Assembly: GCF_007176755.1 (NCBI RefSeq)
Contig: NZ_BJTV01000016.1
Location: forward strand, 62,001-126,000
Source: Streptomyces sp. 1-11
GTDB taxonomy: Bacteria > Actinomycetota > Actinomycetes > Streptomycetales > Streptomycetaceae
Direction: 5' to 3'
DNA: 64,000 bases
Numbering within the stretch: the first letter of the stretch is position 1; the number at the start of each line of letters is the position of its first letter. The translations under genes and the position numbers were made by a program. Of the stretch, positions 56,806 through 64,000 are shown piece by piece. Below the pieces are notes generated by a model. That model made no database searches, was not told where the DNA came from, and saw only the letters and a program-made list of their open reading frames with translations.

Positions 56806-56932
56806 CTCCGGGCGGCCATCGGCTTCGATGGTGGCCACCCGGCCAGCAGTCTGAACGGCCGGGTGGTTACTGTGCAGTCACTTAGCATGCCGTACGGCAA
56901 TGTGTGATGACCGCACCCATCGGAGGCGCCCC

Positions 56933-57736
56933 ATGGCTTCGCCCGACCAGGACCTCGCTCCTGTACTCGACAAGGACGGCGTACGGCTCACCGTCGACGA
57001 CGCGCTCGCCACGGTGACGCTGGCCAACCCGGCCAAGCGCAACGCGCAGAGCCCCGCCATGTGGCGGGCGCTCACCGAGGCCGGCCGGCTGCTGCCGGGC
57101 TCCGTCCGCGTCGTGGTGCTGCGGGGCGAGGGCCAGTCCTTCTCCGCCGGGCTGGACCGCATGATGTTCACCCCGGACGGTATCCCGGGCGAGCCGACCT
57201 TCATCGAACTCGCGCGTCGTGACGACGCCGGGCTCGACGCGACCATCGCCGAATACCAGGAGGCGTTCACCTGGTGGCGGCGCAACGACATCGTGTCCGT
57301 CGCCGCCGTACAGGGGCATGCGATCGGTGCCGGGTTCCAGCTCGCGCTCGCCTGCGATCTGCGGGTCGTCGCGGACGACGTGCAGTTCGCCATGCGCGAG
57401 ACCTCGCTCGGCCTCGTTCCCGACCTGACCGGCACGCATCCGCTGGTCGGGCTGGTCGGGTACGCCCGCGCGCTGGAGATCTGCGCGACGGGCAGGTTCG
57501 TCGGAGCCGACGAGGCGGTGGCCTCCGGGCTGGCCAACCTCGCGGTGCCCGCGGCCGAACTCGACGGCGCGGCCCGGGACCTGGCCGCGGCGTTGCTGGC
57601 CGCTCCGCGCGACGCGGTCGTGGAGACCAAGGCGCTGCTGCGGGGCGCCCCGGAACGGGACTACGACACCCAGCGGGCCGCCGAACGGGCCGCCCAGGCC
57701 CGGCGACTGCGGGACCTGGCCGGCATCGGAGAGTAA
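56933..57736 (+). CDS. Enoyl-CoA hydratase/isomerase family protein
   Basis: Crotonase-fold protein of 267 residues. LANPAKRNAQSPAMWRAL is the CoA-adenine side, GEGQSFSAGLDRMMF forms the first oxyanion-hole peptide and VQGHAIGAGFQLALACDLRV the second. The general-acid position is FAMRETSLGLVPDLTGTHPL. ATG 56933 follows CGGAGG. Acyl substrate unknown. Confidence 0.9.
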   Translation: MASPDQDLAPVLDKDGVRLTVDDALATVTLANPAKRNAQSPAMWRALTEAGRLLPGSVRVVVLRGEGQSFSAGLDRMMFTPDGIPGEPTFIELARRDDAGLDATIAEYQEAFTWWRRNDIVSVAAVQGHAIGAGFQLALACDLRVVADDVQFAMRETSLGLVPDLTGTHPLVGLVGYARALEICATGRFVGADEAVASGLANLAVPAAELDGAARDLAAALLAAPRDAVVETKALLRGAPERDYDTQRAAERAAQARRLRDLAGIGE

Positions 57737-57768
57737 GCCCGCGGCACGCGGCGCGATGCGTGCCGTCG

Positions 57769-57948
57769 GTCATGCCACGCCGGTGATCAGGACGGCCGCC
57801 GCCGGGTGGTCGCCCAGGGCGTCCGGCACCGCTTCACGGTCCCGCCGGGCCGTCTCTCGTCAAGCCACGCCGGTGATCAGGACGGCTACCGTCGGGTGGT
57901 CGTCCAGGGCGTCCCGCACCGCCTCGCGGACCCGTCGGGACACGTCCA
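57769..57948. repeat. 90-bp tandem duplication of a gene's 3' end, in frame
   Basis: Copy B (57859-57948) encodes the C-terminus and stop of the minus-strand gene; copy A (57769-57858) follows it at exactly 90 bases and is diverged. Read in the same frame beyond the stop, copy A gives RETARRDREAVPDALGDHP then AAAVLITGVA and a stop, parallel to the real end DALDDHPTVAVLITGVA. Confidence 0.88.
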
Positions 57949-58585
57949 GAGCCCGGTGGGTGCCGTCCGTCGCCAGTTCCACGCGGACGTGCCGGTGCGG
58001 CAGCGCGGCGGCCCCGGCGCGCCGCTCGATGTGGACGGCCCGGCCGAGACCGCCGAGCGACCCGGTCAGCCGGGTGACCCCGGGGACGGACAGCGCCGCC
58101 GCCGCCGCGCGGGCCTCGTCGCCGGCCGCGGGCTCCCGGGCGGCCGGCGGCCGCGGGGCGTCCACCGGCGGGCCCGGCTCGTCCGCCGCCTCCAGCAGTT
58201 CCGTCACCCGCAGGTCCACCTCCGTCACCGCCAGGCCCAGGACGTCCGTCGCCGCCGTCAACAGGGCCAGCCGCAGGCGGGACGCCGTCGCCGGCAGCGG
58301 CTCGGCGGCCGGGGCCGCGAAGTCCGCCGCGATCCGCAGGCCGCCCGCGGGCAGCGCGCCCGGCGGCCGCGGTACGACGGGGTCGTGGACGTCGTCCGGA
58401 TCGGCGAGCGTGATCCGCGCCGTGCCGAGGCGCACGCCCGGCACCCCGCCCGCGGCACGCCCCAGCACCGCCTCGACCGCCCGCTGGACGATCCACGCGC
58501 CGTCGCGCGGGCCGCCGAGCGGCAGCAGTCTGCCCAGGCCCGGCCGCTGCCCCGCCACCCGTGTCCACCGGTCTTCTGCCGTCAT
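57860..58585 (-). CDS. Asp23-cluster associated protein (P10-type annotation)
   Basis: A 241-residue soluble protein, divergent from the Asp23 operon. ATG 58585 starts MTAEDRWTRVAG. Two similar halves are suggested: IVQRAVEAVLGRAAGGVPGVRLGTARITLADPDD and later RRVREAVRDALDDHPTVAVLITGVA. The latter resembles the Asp23 ending SVRENVVDAVERMAGLEVVEVNIAV in the neighbouring gene. It is probably a degenerate Asp23-like partner in the envelope-stress cluster (inference). Streptomyces homologues are sometimes given an uninformative viral P10 name. The 3' end is duplicated downstream. Confidence 0.75.
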   Translation of the reverse strand: MTAEDRWTRVAGQRPGLGRLLPLGGPRDGAWIVQRAVEAVLGRAAGGVPGVRLGTARITLADPDDVHDPVVPRPPGALPAGGLRIAADFAAPAAEPLPATASRLRLALLTAATDVLGLAVTEVDLRVTELLEAADEPGPPVDAPRPPAAREPAAGDEARAAAAALSVPGVTRLTGSLGGLGRAVHIERRAGAAALPHRHVRVELATDGTHRALDVSRRVREAVRDALDDHPTVAVLITGVA

Positions 58586-58672
58586 TCCTCCAGCCTGCCG
58601 CATCCACGGCGCGCAATCGCGCAACCTTGCTTACGGTGGTCGGAGAACGACGACCGAAAGGGACGTGCGGCG

Positions 58673-59146
58673 ATGACCGAGATGACGACGACCCCAGACG
58701 GTGACAACGAGCCACAGCTGACGACCCGCAAGCCCACCCGGCGCGGTGGCGGAGACCCGGCGACCCGCGGGCGTACCACCATTTCCGACGGTGTCGTGGA
58801 GAAGATCGCCGGGATGGCCGCCCGCGACGTGCTCGGCGTGTACGCCCTGGGCAGCGGACTGGCCCGGACCTTCGGCGCGGTGCGCGACCGGGTGCCGGGC
58901 GGCTCGAAGTCCGTGACCCGGGGAGTGAAGGCGGAGGTCGGCGAGGTGCAGGCCGCGCTCGACCTGGAGATCGTCGTGGAGTACGGCGTGTCCATCTCCG
59001 ACGTCGCCCGCTCGGTGCGGGAGAACGTGGTCGACGCCGTCGAGCGGATGGCGGGACTCGAGGTCGTCGAGGTCAACATCGCGGTGAGCGACGTCAAGCT
59101 GCCCGAGGAAGAGGAGGAGGAGCCCGAGCCGCCCCGCATCCAGTGA
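58673..59146 (+). CDS. Asp23/Gls24 family envelope stress protein
   Basis: A 157-residue protein. The Asp23 domain runs from GRTTISDGVVEKIAGMAARDVLGVYAL to VVEVNIAVSDVKLPEE. An acidic C-terminal tail EEEEEEPEPP follows. Relatives in Firmicutes are held at the membrane by AmaP and respond to alkaline and envelope stress. It opens a five-gene plus-strand run ending in AmaP. A disordered N-terminus of about 30 residues precedes the domain. Confidence 0.9.
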   Translation: MTEMTTTPDGDNEPQLTTRKPTRRGGGDPATRGRTTISDGVVEKIAGMAARDVLGVYALGSGLARTFGAVRDRVPGGSKSVTRGVKAEVGEVQAALDLEIVVEYGVSISDVARSVRENVVDAVERMAGLEVVEVNIAVSDVKLPEEEEEEPEPPRIQ

Positions 59147-59209
59147 CGCCCCGGCCGCCCGGGGCCGCGCCCCCGGGACCGCCCCGCCGACGGACTGAAG
59201 GAGTGCTGC

Positions 59210-59404
59210 ATGAGCATGGCCATGGTCGGCATGATCGCCGGAATGGCGCTGGGATTCGCCGGGTACTTCGGCGGCTTCGGGGCCTTCCTGCTGGTGGCGG
59301 CGCTGGGCGCCGTCGGGTTCGTCGCCGGCCGGTACCTGGAGGGCGACCTGGAGCCCGGAGACCTCTTCCGGGGCCGGGGCGTCCGGCGCGAGCGGCGGAG
59401 ATGA
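59210..59404 (+). CDS. Small glycine-rich membrane protein of the Asp23 cluster
   Basis: A 64-residue protein with one long hydrophobic hairpin (MIAGMALGFAGYFGGFGAFLLVAALGAVGFVAG) and a basic tail RGRGVRRERRR. AAGGAG precedes the ATG. It resembles the DUF2273-like small membrane proteins that accompany AmaP. Its stop overlaps the next start (ATGA). Confidence 0.85.
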   Translation: MSMAMVGMIAGMALGFAGYFGGFGAFLLVAALGAVGFVAGRYLEGDLEPGDLFRGRGVRRERRR

Positions 59405-59820
59405 CCGCCGTGAGCACCGGGACCGGCACGGCGCGCCCGCCGCTGACCCCCGTGCCGCCCGGTGAACGCGGCGCCTTGCGGATCGCGGACCGGGTCGTGG
59501 CGAAGATCGCCTCGCGGGCCGCCCGCGAGGCGCTCGGCCCGCTGCCCGCGGACGCCGCCGCCCCGCACGCCGCGGTGGCCGTCCACTCCCACCCCCGGGC
59601 CGGCTCCGGGGTGGGAAGCCCCGTCGGCACGGCCCGCGTGCGCGTGCAGGTCGAACTCGCCCACCCCGCCGACATCGGCTCCCGCTGCGCCGCCGTGCGC
59701 AGGCGGGTCACCGAGCGGGTGGGCGAACTGGCGTGCATGGAGGTGCTGGAGGTCGCCGTACGGGTCGAGCGGCTGCATCTGGCGCCGCGGCCCGGCACCC
59801 TCCACGGGAGGGCGCGATGA
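59401..59820 (+). CDS. Second Asp23-like protein
   Basis: A 139-residue paralogue of the first Asp23 gene: LRIADRVVAKIASRAAREALGPLP at the start and RVTERVGELACMEVLEVAVRVERLHLAP near the end, matching the alternating pattern of the domain. ATG 59401 and its stop both overlap neighbours by four bases. It lacks the acidic tail of its partner. Probably part of a hetero-oligomer with the first Asp23 protein. Confidence 0.82.
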   Translation: MTAVSTGTGTARPPLTPVPPGERGALRIADRVVAKIASRAAREALGPLPADAAAPHAAVAVHSHPRAGSGVGSPVGTARVRVQVELAHPADIGSRCAAVRRRVTERVGELACMEVLEVAVRVERLHLAPRPGTLHGRAR

Positions 59821-60452
59821 GCGAGCCCCACCCGTCCGAGGACACCGGGCGAGCGCCCGTGCCCTACCCCGACGAGGCCGCCGGCGGACCAGCGCCCCTG
59901 CTCGACCGGGGCAGCGGCCGCTTCTGGTCGCCGCGCCGGGTCCCCGCGTGCGTCGTCGCCCTGCTCCTGCTGGCCGGCGCGGGCGTCCTGCTGTACGACG
60001 TGGTCGCCGTACGCGTCCACCGCCCCGCGATGCACTGGCGCCGCGTACTGGCCCGGCAGCTCGCCGAGCGCCCCCTGGACGACGTGTGGGTGCTGACCGG
60101 CGCGGGCGTCGCCGCCGCCCTCGGCCTGTGGCTGGTCGTGCTCGCCCTGACCCCCGGCCTGCGCGCCCTGCTGCCGATGCGGCGTCCGCACGCCGACGTC
60201 CGCGCCGGCCTGCGCCGCGACGCGGCCGCCCTGGTGCTGCGCGACCGCGCCCTCACGGTCTCCGGCGTACGCGAGGCGCGGGTGCGGATGCGGCGCCGCC
60301 GGGCCCGCGTCCGGGCGCTCGCCCACTTCCGCGAACTGGACGACGTGCGGGCCGACCTTGACACCGTGCTCGGCGACGCGGTCGGCGGGCTCGGCCTCAG
60401 CCGGCCGCCGGCGCTGTCGGTCTCCGTCCGGCGGCCCGGACGGAAGGGGTGA
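59817..60452 (+). CDS. DUF6286-type membrane protein
   Basis: A 211-residue protein with two membrane segments, VPACVVALLLLAGAGVLLYDVV and VLTGAGVAAALGLWLVVLALTPGL, then a cytoplasmic basic domain (LRRDAAALVLRDRALTVSGVREARVRMRRRRARV). The cytoplasmic part has the same layout as AmaP's (a membrane pair, then an Asp23-like beta-alpha domain). The ATG overlaps the previous stop and its stop overlaps amaP. Confidence 0.82.
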   Translation: MSEPHPSEDTGRAPVPYPDEAAGGPAPLLDRGSGRFWSPRRVPACVVALLLLAGAGVLLYDVVAVRVHRPAMHWRRVLARQLAERPLDDVWVLTGAGVAAALGLWLVVLALTPGLRALLPMRRPHADVRAGLRRDAAALVLRDRALTVSGVREARVRMRRRRARVRALAHFRELDDVRADLDTVLGDAVGGLGLSRPPALSVSVRRPGRKG

Positions 60453-61039
60453 CGACGGTGCGCACCGGACGCGTGAACCGCGTACTGCTCTTCCTCCTGG
60501 GGCTCCTGCTGCTCGCCGGGGGCGGCTCGGTGCTCGCCGTGGGCCTCGGCGTCCGGACGCCGCGCCGCTGGCTGCACGCCGGCCCGCACGACGTCCTGCT
60601 CAGCGCCGCCGAGCGCACCCGGTGGCGGGACGCCGGCTGGTGGTGGCCGGCGGTCATCGGGGGCCTGGCCGTCCTCGTCCTGCTCGCCCTGTGGTGGCTC
60701 GCCGCGAACCTGCGCCGGCGCCGCCCGGCCGAGGTCCTGGTCGACACCGGGGACGGCGAGGGCGCCCTGCTGCGCGGACCGGCCCTGGCGTCGGCGGTCA
60801 CCGAGGACGCGGGCCGGCAGCCGGGCGTCGCCCACGCCGAGGCCGTGCTGACCGGCCGCCGCACCAGGCCCGCGGTCAGGGCCGGGCTGCGTCTGGAGCC
60901 GGCCGCCGACCCGGCCGGGGCGCTGAGCGAGTTCACCGCCGGGCCCCTGACCCGCGCGCGCGAGTCGGCGGGCCTGGCCTCGCTCCCGGCGGAGGTGCGG
61001 CTGCGGGCGGTCAGGCACCGCGCGGAACGGGTCTCCTGA
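60449..61039 (+). CDS. amaP: Alkaline-shock membrane anchor AmaP
   Basis: A 196-residue protein with two membrane helices (VNRVLLFLLGLLLLAGGGSVLAVGLGV and WPAVIGGLAVLVLLALWWLAAN) followed by a cytoplasmic domain. The AmaP family anchors Asp23 to the membrane. The GTG overlaps the previous stop (GTGA). As the last gene of the run it completes the Asp23-membrane complex. Confidence 0.85.
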   Translation: MTTVRTGRVNRVLLFLLGLLLLAGGGSVLAVGLGVRTPRRWLHAGPHDVLLSAAERTRWRDAGWWWPAVIGGLAVLVLLALWWLAANLRRRRPAEVLVDTGDGEGALLRGPALASAVTEDAGRQPGVAHAEAVLTGRRTRPAVRAGLRLEPAADPAGALSEFTAGPLTRARESAGLASLPAEVRLRAVRHRAERVS

Positions 61040-61093
61040 CCGCCGTCTCGCGCGGCCCCGGACGAGATGCCCGGCCGCCCGCTCGCGCGGACC

Positions 61094-61849
61094 TCAGAAG
61101 CCGTGCCGCATGCCGCCGTCCACCGGCACCATGATCCCGGTGAGGTAGGAGGCCGCCGGGGACAGCAGGAACGCCGCGACCCTGCCGAACTCCTCCGGCG
61201 CCCCGTACCGGCGCAGCGGGATCCGGGACTCGCTCGCCGCCCGGGTCGCCTCCGGATCGGCCGACAGCGAGTCCAGCTCGCGCACCCGGTCCGTGTCGAT
61301 GCGGCCCGGCAGCAGGCCCACGACCCGGACGCCCCGCGGCCCCAGCTCGTCGGCGACCGACTTCGCGAACCCGGCGAGCCCCGGCCGAAGCCCGTTGGAG
61401 ATGGTCAGCCCCGGGATGGGCTCGTACACCGAGCCGGACAGCACGAAGCCGATGACACCGCCCGGCTCCAGCTCGGCCCCCGCCGTGCGGGCGAACCGCA
61501 CCGCGCCGAGGAACACCGACTCGAAGGCGTCCCGCCACTGCTCGTCGGTGTTGTCGGAGACGAACCCCGGCGCCGGGCCGCCGACGCTGACCAGCACGCC
61601 GTGGAAGCCGCCGAAGTGCTCCCGGGCGGCCGCGATCAGCCGCTCGGCCGCCTCCGGGTCGGCGTTGCCGACGGCCACGCCCACCGCGTTCGGGCCCAGT
61701 TCGGCCGCCGCGTCGGCGACCCGCTTCTCGTCGCGGCCGGTGACGACCACCTTCGCCCCGTCGGCGATCAGCTCCCGCGCGGCGGCGTTGCCCAGCCCCC
61801 GCGTCGCGCCGGTGACGACGTACACCCGGTCCTTCAGTCCAAGATCCAT
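61094..61849 (-). CDS. Atypical short-chain dehydrogenase/reductase
   Basis: A 251-residue Rossmann protein. The cofactor loop TGATRGLGNAAAREL and the typical ending GIMVPVDGGMRHGF are intact. LVSVGGPAPG replaces the usual NNAG, and the YxxxK catalytic pair is missing: the expected segment reads ISNGLRPGLAGF. This variant group is known among FabG-like proteins, but its chemistry is unclear; it may bind a nucleotide without being a normal reductase. It ends close to the AmaP gene on the other strand. Confidence 0.85.
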   Translation of the reverse strand: MDLGLKDRVYVVTGATRGLGNAAARELIADGAKVVVTGRDEKRVADAAAELGPNAVGVAVGNADPEAAERLIAAAREHFGGFHGVLVSVGGPAPGFVSDNTDEQWRDAFESVFLGAVRFARTAGAELEPGGVIGFVLSGSVYEPIPGLTISNGLRPGLAGFAKSVADELGPRGVRVVGLLPGRIDTDRVRELDSLSADPEATRAASESRIPLRRYGAPEEFGRVAAFLLSPAASYLTGIMVPVDGGMRHGF

Positions 61850-61854
61850 GACAT

Positions 61855-63639
61855 CTATCCTGCCCCCTCGCCGCCGAACAGGGCGAGGGCGGTGTTCACC
61901 AGCGCGATGTGGCTGAACGCCTGTGGGAAGTTGCCGAGCTGGCGGCCCAGCTCGTGGTCGTACTCCTCCGCGAGCAGCCCCACGTCGTTGACGAGGCCGA
62001 CCAGCCGCTCGAACAGCTCCCGGGCCTCCGCCGTGCGGCCCGTCATGTGCAGGGCCTGCGCGAGCCAGAAGGAGCAGGCGAGGAAGGCGCCCTCACCGCC
62101 CGGCATGCCGTCGACGCCGACCGCGTCGGTGTCGTAACGGCGCACCAGCCCGCCGTGGTCCAGGTCCTCCCGGATCGCGTCTACCGTGCCGATCACCCGC
62201 GGGTCGTCGGGCGGCAGGAAGCCGTAGTAGGGGATCAGCAGCAGCGCGGCGTCCAGTTCGCGCGAGCCGTAGTACTGCGTGAAGGTGTTCCGCTCGGGGT
62301 CGTACCCCTTCTCGCACACCTCGCGGTGCACCTCGTCGCGCATCGCCCGCCAGCCGTCGATGTCGCCGGGCAGCTCCGGGTACCGCTCCAGGGTCCGTAC
62401 GGCCCGGTCGGCGGCGACCCACACCATCACCTTGGAGTGCACGAAATGCCGCCGGCCGCCGCGCACCTCCCACAGGCCCTCGTCGGGCTGCCGCCAGGCC
62501 GATCGCAGGAACGTCATCAGCTCGCACTGCAGCGACCACATGTGCGGCTTGGCGGACAGGCCGGAGGCGCGGGCCAGGAACAGCGAGTCCATGACCTCGC
62601 CGTACACGTCGAGCTGGAGCTGGTCGACAGCCCCGTTGCCGACCCGCACCGGCGCCGAGTCGGCGAAACCGGGCAGCCAGGGCAGCTCCCACTCCGGCAG
62701 CCGCCGTTCGCCCGCCACGCCGTACATGATCTGCAGGTCTGCCGGATCGCCGGCCACCGCCCGCAGCAGCCAGTCGCGCCAGGCCTCGGCCTCGCCGTGG
62801 TAGCCGGCGGCCAGCAGGGCGCCCAGCGTGAGGGTGGAGTCGCGCAGCCAGCAGAACCGGTAGTCCCAGTTGCGCACACCGCCCGGCTCCTCCGGGAGGG
62901 AGGTGGTGGCCGCGGCGACGATCCCGCCGGTCGGGGCGTAGGTGAGCGCCTTGAGGGTGATCAGGGACCGGACGACGGCGTCCCGGTGCGGCCCGGTGTA
63001 GCGGCAGCGGGCCGCCCAGCGCCGCCAGTCCCGCTCGCTGGCGCTCAGCGCCGCGTAGGGGTCGACCAGCGCGGGACGCGGCTCGTGCGAGGGATGCCAG
63101 GTCAGCACGAACGCGACCCGCTCGCCCTCGGCGAGGGTGAACTCGGAGCGGGTGCAGAAGTCCTCGCCCCAGGTGCGCACATGGGGCTCGGCGCGCAGCC
63201 ACACCGAGTCCGGCCCGGCGACCGCCACCCGGTGACCGTCGGAGCGGCGCATCCACGGGACGATCGAGCCGTAGTCGAAGCGCAGGCGCAGCTCGCTGCG
63301 GACGGTGACCCGCCCGCTGACGCCCTCCACGATGCGTACGACGTCGGGCGCGCGGTCGCGCTGCGGCATCAGGTCGGTCACCCGCACGGTGCCCTCGGCG
63401 GTGTCCCACTCGGTGTCGAGGACCAGCGTGTCGGGCCGGTAGGCGCGGCGGGTGCAGGCGCCCGCGCCCTTCGGCGCGATCCGCCAGTGGCCGTTGTCCT
63501 CGTCGCCCAGGAGCCTCGCGAAGCAGGCGCCGGAGTCGAAGCGGGGCAGGCACAGCCAGTCGATCGAGCCGTCCCGGCCGACCAGGGCCGCGGTCTGCTC
63601 GTCCCCGATGACGGCGTAGTCCTCGATGCGCTCGTTCAC
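61855..63639 (-). CDS. GH15-family glucoamylase/trehalase-like hydrolase
   Basis: A 594-residue cytoplasmic (alpha/alpha)6-barrel enzyme. RIEDYAVIGDEQTAALVGRDGSIDWLCLPRFDS is the conserved N-terminal domain. RNWDYRFCWLRDS and VDQLQLDVYGEVMDS line the active site, the catalytic acid lies in GGEGAFLACSFW, and the base lies in LLAEEYDHELGRQLGNFPQAFSH. GTG 63639 gives the usual N-terminus; an ATG at 63723 would add about 28 unrelated residues. Actinobacterial members include trehalases, so trehalose or a glucan is the likely substrate. It starts six bases upstream of the SDR gene. Confidence 0.9.
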   Translation of the reverse strand: MNERIEDYAVIGDEQTAALVGRDGSIDWLCLPRFDSGACFARLLGDEDNGHWRIAPKGAGACTRRAYRPDTLVLDTEWDTAEGTVRVTDLMPQRDRAPDVVRIVEGVSGRVTVRSELRLRFDYGSIVPWMRRSDGHRVAVAGPDSVWLRAEPHVRTWGEDFCTRSEFTLAEGERVAFVLTWHPSHEPRPALVDPYAALSASERDWRRWAARCRYTGPHRDAVVRSLITLKALTYAPTGGIVAAATTSLPEEPGGVRNWDYRFCWLRDSTLTLGALLAAGYHGEAEAWRDWLLRAVAGDPADLQIMYGVAGERRLPEWELPWLPGFADSAPVRVGNGAVDQLQLDVYGEVMDSLFLARASGLSAKPHMWSLQCELMTFLRSAWRQPDEGLWEVRGGRRHFVHSKVMVWVAADRAVRTLERYPELPGDIDGWRAMRDEVHREVCEKGYDPERNTFTQYYGSRELDAALLLIPYYGFLPPDDPRVIGTVDAIREDLDHGGLVRRYDTDAVGVDGMPGGEGAFLACSFWLAQALHMTGRTAEARELFERLVGLVNDVGLLAEEYDHELGRQLGNFPQAFSHIALVNTALALFGGEGAG

Positions 63640-63739
63640 AGCATGCGGTTTCCCGGGGGCCCCGGGAGCCAACCAGGCGGTGCGCCGGGGGAGTGACCGG
63701 CGCGCCGGGGTCCGGGCGGTCATCCGCCGGCCGGGGCCG

Positions 63740-64000
63740 TCACACGGTGGCCGGTTCGCTCTCCTCGGAGGCCGTCTCGGCGGCCGCCTCCTCCCGGTCC
63801 CGGATCTCGCGCCGGACCAGGAACCACCAGCCCACCGGGACGCCGGCCGCGAACAGCCACCACTGGATCATGTACGCGTAGTTCAGCGGGGCGTCCTCGC
63901 TGCCCGGGTCGGAGATCTGCTCCGGGCTGCCGCCCCGGGCCCCGGGCGCCGTCTGCTCGACGTAGCCGCCGAGCACCTTCGCGCCGAGCCGCCGCGCCTC
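63740..64000 (-). CDS. SURF1-like protein, C-terminal part only
   Basis: The frame is open to the right edge, and 86 residues are visible. The end NYAYMIQWWLFAAGVPVGWWFLVRREIRD is the second membrane helix with its basic exit typical of SURF1 family proteins (cytochrome oxidase assembly). An acidic tail EEAAAETASEESEPATV follows. The first helix and the extracytoplasmic domain lie outside the window. The identification rests on this last region only. Confidence 0.75.
   Translation of the reverse strand, partial: EARRLGAKVLGGYVEQTAPGARGGSPEQISDPGSEDAPLNYAYMIQWWLFAAGVPVGWWFLVRREIRDREEAAAETASEESEPATV

Overview
The window is very GC-rich, with long gene runs, many GTG/TTG starts and 4-base start/stop overlaps. 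This is typical of Streptomyces. From memory, the order from roughly 20.8 to 61 kb follows the S. coelicolor SCO1837-SCO1867 neighbourhood: ectABCD, an LAETG-anchored protein, cobalamin genes, a Pit transporter, an ABC-F protein and gbn. No rRNA, tRNA, CRISPR array, transposase, integrase or phage gene was seen, so this looks like core chromosome.

Layout. 1-9.4 kb: a pectin/plant-polysaccharide locus, with two sugar ABC permeases (the first cut by the window edge), a Gfo/Idh oxidoreductase, a DUF6807 protein, a GH43 glycosidase, a sugar-binding lipoprotein, a secreted PL1 pectate lyase and a Tat-exported pectin methylesterase. No ABC ATPase is encoded here. 9.5-15 kb: a secreted HAD acid phosphatase, a SigE-family ECF sigma factor coupled to a membrane protein, an NCS2 purine permease and a class B penicillin-binding protein. 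15.1-20.8 kb: an IclR regulator divergent from a ketoglutarate-semialdehyde dehydrogenase, a DUF1349 protein, an acetyltransferase, a DsbA/FrnE-like protein and a class V aminotransferase. 21-24.2 kb: the ectABCD operon for ectoine and 5-hydroxyectoine, with a GlnR-type box upstream. 24.5-29.4 kb: another class V aminotransferase, a polar amino-acid ABC transporter and an amidohydrolase. 29.5-30.4 kb: a sortase-type LAETG surface protein.

30.5-48.5 kb: cobalamin biosynthesis in two minus-strand runs. cobM-cobL-cbiG/cobJ-cobH-cbiX-cobC has no recognisable riboswitch. cobD-cobQ-cobN-chelatase(I/D)-cobO-cobB-cobI lies behind a cobalamin riboswitch. A ZIP metal transporter sits between the runs on the other strand. 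Almost every neighbouring cob pair overlaps by 1-4 bases. 48.8-50.5 kb: a small membrane protein and a Pit phosphate transporter behind a PHO box. 50.7-57.7 kb: an aldolase, an alpha/beta hydrolase, an unrecognised 469-residue protein, an ABC-F ATPase preceded by a possible leaderless seven-codon leader peptide, the nucleoid protein Gbn and an enoyl-CoA hydratase. 57.8-61 kb: an Asp23/Gls24-AmaP envelope-stress cluster. 61-64 kb: an atypical SDR, a GH15 glycosidase and the C-terminus of a SURF1-like protein.

Points of most interest: the possible leader peptide before the ABC-F gene; short tandem duplications just behind (sometimes including) the stop codons of five genes, among them ectD and the gene beside the Asp23 cluster; a GATC cluster upstream of gbn, whose product binds GATC; and a GlnR box plus a palindrome in the ect promoter.
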